Both the position numbers and the translations under genes were made by a program. Positions 6,002 to 6,171 of a stretch of 6,171 bases of DNA are shown here, piece by piece; within the stretch, counting starts at the first letter, position 1; each line of letters opens with the position of its first letter. The notes under the pieces were generated by a model. That model had not been told where the DNA came from, did no database searches, and saw nothing but the letters and a program-made list of their open reading frames with translations. This stretch comes from an uncultured Bacteroidota bacterium. GTDB taxonomy: Bacteria > Bacteroidota > Bacteroidia > Chitinophagales > Chitinophagaceae. Location: the NCBI GenBank assembly GCA_903905685.1, contig CAIVHI010000191.1, forward strand, positions 1 to 6,171, read 5' to 3'.

Positions 6002-6032
6002 TTTGGAATTTTGTCCAATACGGGTATCTTTG
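6002..6032 (+). promoter_or_regulatory. Bacteroidota-type promoter (-33/-7) for tRNA-Lys
   Basis: TTTG (6002-6005), a spacer of 19 bases, then TATCTTTG (6025-6032). Both elements and their spacing agree with the known Bacteroidota housekeeping promoter (TTTG, about 19 bases, TAnnTTTG). This is the only complete promoter of this type found in the window. The expected start is near 6038-6040, about 30 bases before the mature tRNA. Confidence 0.7.
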
Positions 6033-6036
6033 CACT

Positions 6037-6051
6037 CCGATTTGAAATCGG
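6037..6051 (+). other. Hairpin in the tRNA-Lys 5' leader
   Basis: CCGATT (6037-6042), loop TGA (6043-6045), AATCGG (6046-6051) form a perfect 6-bp stem. It begins at about the expected transcription start and would cap the 5' end of the pre-tRNA that RNase P removes. Whether it has a role in stability or processing is unknown. Confidence 0.45.
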
Positions 6052-6069
6052 GTTAGTTCTTTTGTTAAT

Positions 6070-6142
6070 GATTCCGTAGCTCAGTTGGTAGAGCAATACA
6101 CTTTTAATGTATGGGTCTTGGGTTCGAGTCCCAACGGGATCA
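6070..6142 (+). tRNA. tRNA-Lys, anticodon UUU
   Basis: A full 73-base cloverleaf was folded by hand. Acceptor stem GATTCCG (6070-6076) with CGGGATC (6135-6141), including one T-G wobble. D stem GCTC / GAGC (6079-6082, 6091-6094) with AGTTGGTA loop. Anticodon stem ATACA / TGTAT (6096-6100, 6108-6112) with loop CTTTTAA, so the anticodon is TTT at 6103-6105, reading Lys codons AAA and AAG. Variable loop GGGTC. T stem TTGGG / CCCAA (6118-6122, 6130-6134) with loop TTCGAGT. The discriminator base is A at 6142. The next bases are CCG, so the CCA end is not fully encoded and must be completed by the CCA-adding enzyme. Confidence 0.97.
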
Positions 6143-6154
6143 CCGAAAAAGAAA

Positions 6155-6171
6155 GCCGCTACAGTAGCGGC
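6155..6171 (+). terminator. Hairpin after tRNA-Lys, probable terminator cut by the window edge
   Basis: GCCGCTA (6155-6161), loop CAG (6162-6164), TAGCGGC (6165-6171): a perfect 7-bp, G+C-rich stem preceded by an A-rich run (GAAAAAGAAA). It starts 12 bases after the tRNA ends. The T-tract that would confirm a terminator lies beyond the last base of the window. Confidence 0.6.

Overview
The window looks like a chromosomal housekeeping stretch from a Bacteroidota bacterium, most likely of the Chitinophagales/Chitinophagaceae type. Four things point there: an LptE-family lipoprotein followed by a cytoplasmic TPR-tail protein and SecG, an OstA-like protein of the Bacteroidota kind, weak or absent Shine-Dalgarno sequences, and several matches to the Bacteroidota promoter -7 consensus TAnnTTTG. 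The taxonomic call is inference from gene content and signals. I see no mobile elements, CRISPR arrays or signs of recent transfer.

Layout. Positions 1-221 hold the 3' end of a DUF418-type membrane protein gene. Next come lptE (287-793), a large gene of unknown function with a C-terminal TPR-like hairpin (896-2377), and secG (2374-2658). The last two overlap by an ATGA. A bulged 12-bp hairpin sits across the secG stop. A convergent intergenic region (2659-2986) follows, without a credible gene but with long-range complementarity that could be a structured RNA. On the minus strand, 2987-3616 encodes a YrdC/Sua5-domain protein that looks like YciO rather than canonical TsaC. A short divergent promoter region separates it from a large plus-strand OstA-like gene, whose best start is GTG at 3806 rather than the upstream ATG at 3734. 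After it, 5729-6001 holds a promoter-like -7 box, two hairpins and a strong bidirectional terminator, together a candidate small RNA unit. The window ends with tRNA-Lys(UUU), which has a full -33/-7 promoter, a leader hairpin and the beginning of a downstream hairpin.

How the genes relate. LptE and the OstA-like protein both belong to the machinery that moves lipopolysaccharide to the outer leaflet of the outer membrane. SecG is a subunit of the SecYEG translocon through which such exported proteins pass. The TPR-tail protein has no export signal, is translationally coupled to secG, and probably works in the cytoplasm; its role is unknown. The most rewarding items for follow-up are the candidate sRNA at 5832-5992, the structured region at 2815-2927, the revised OstA start, and the non-canonical active-site motifs of the YrdC-domain protein.
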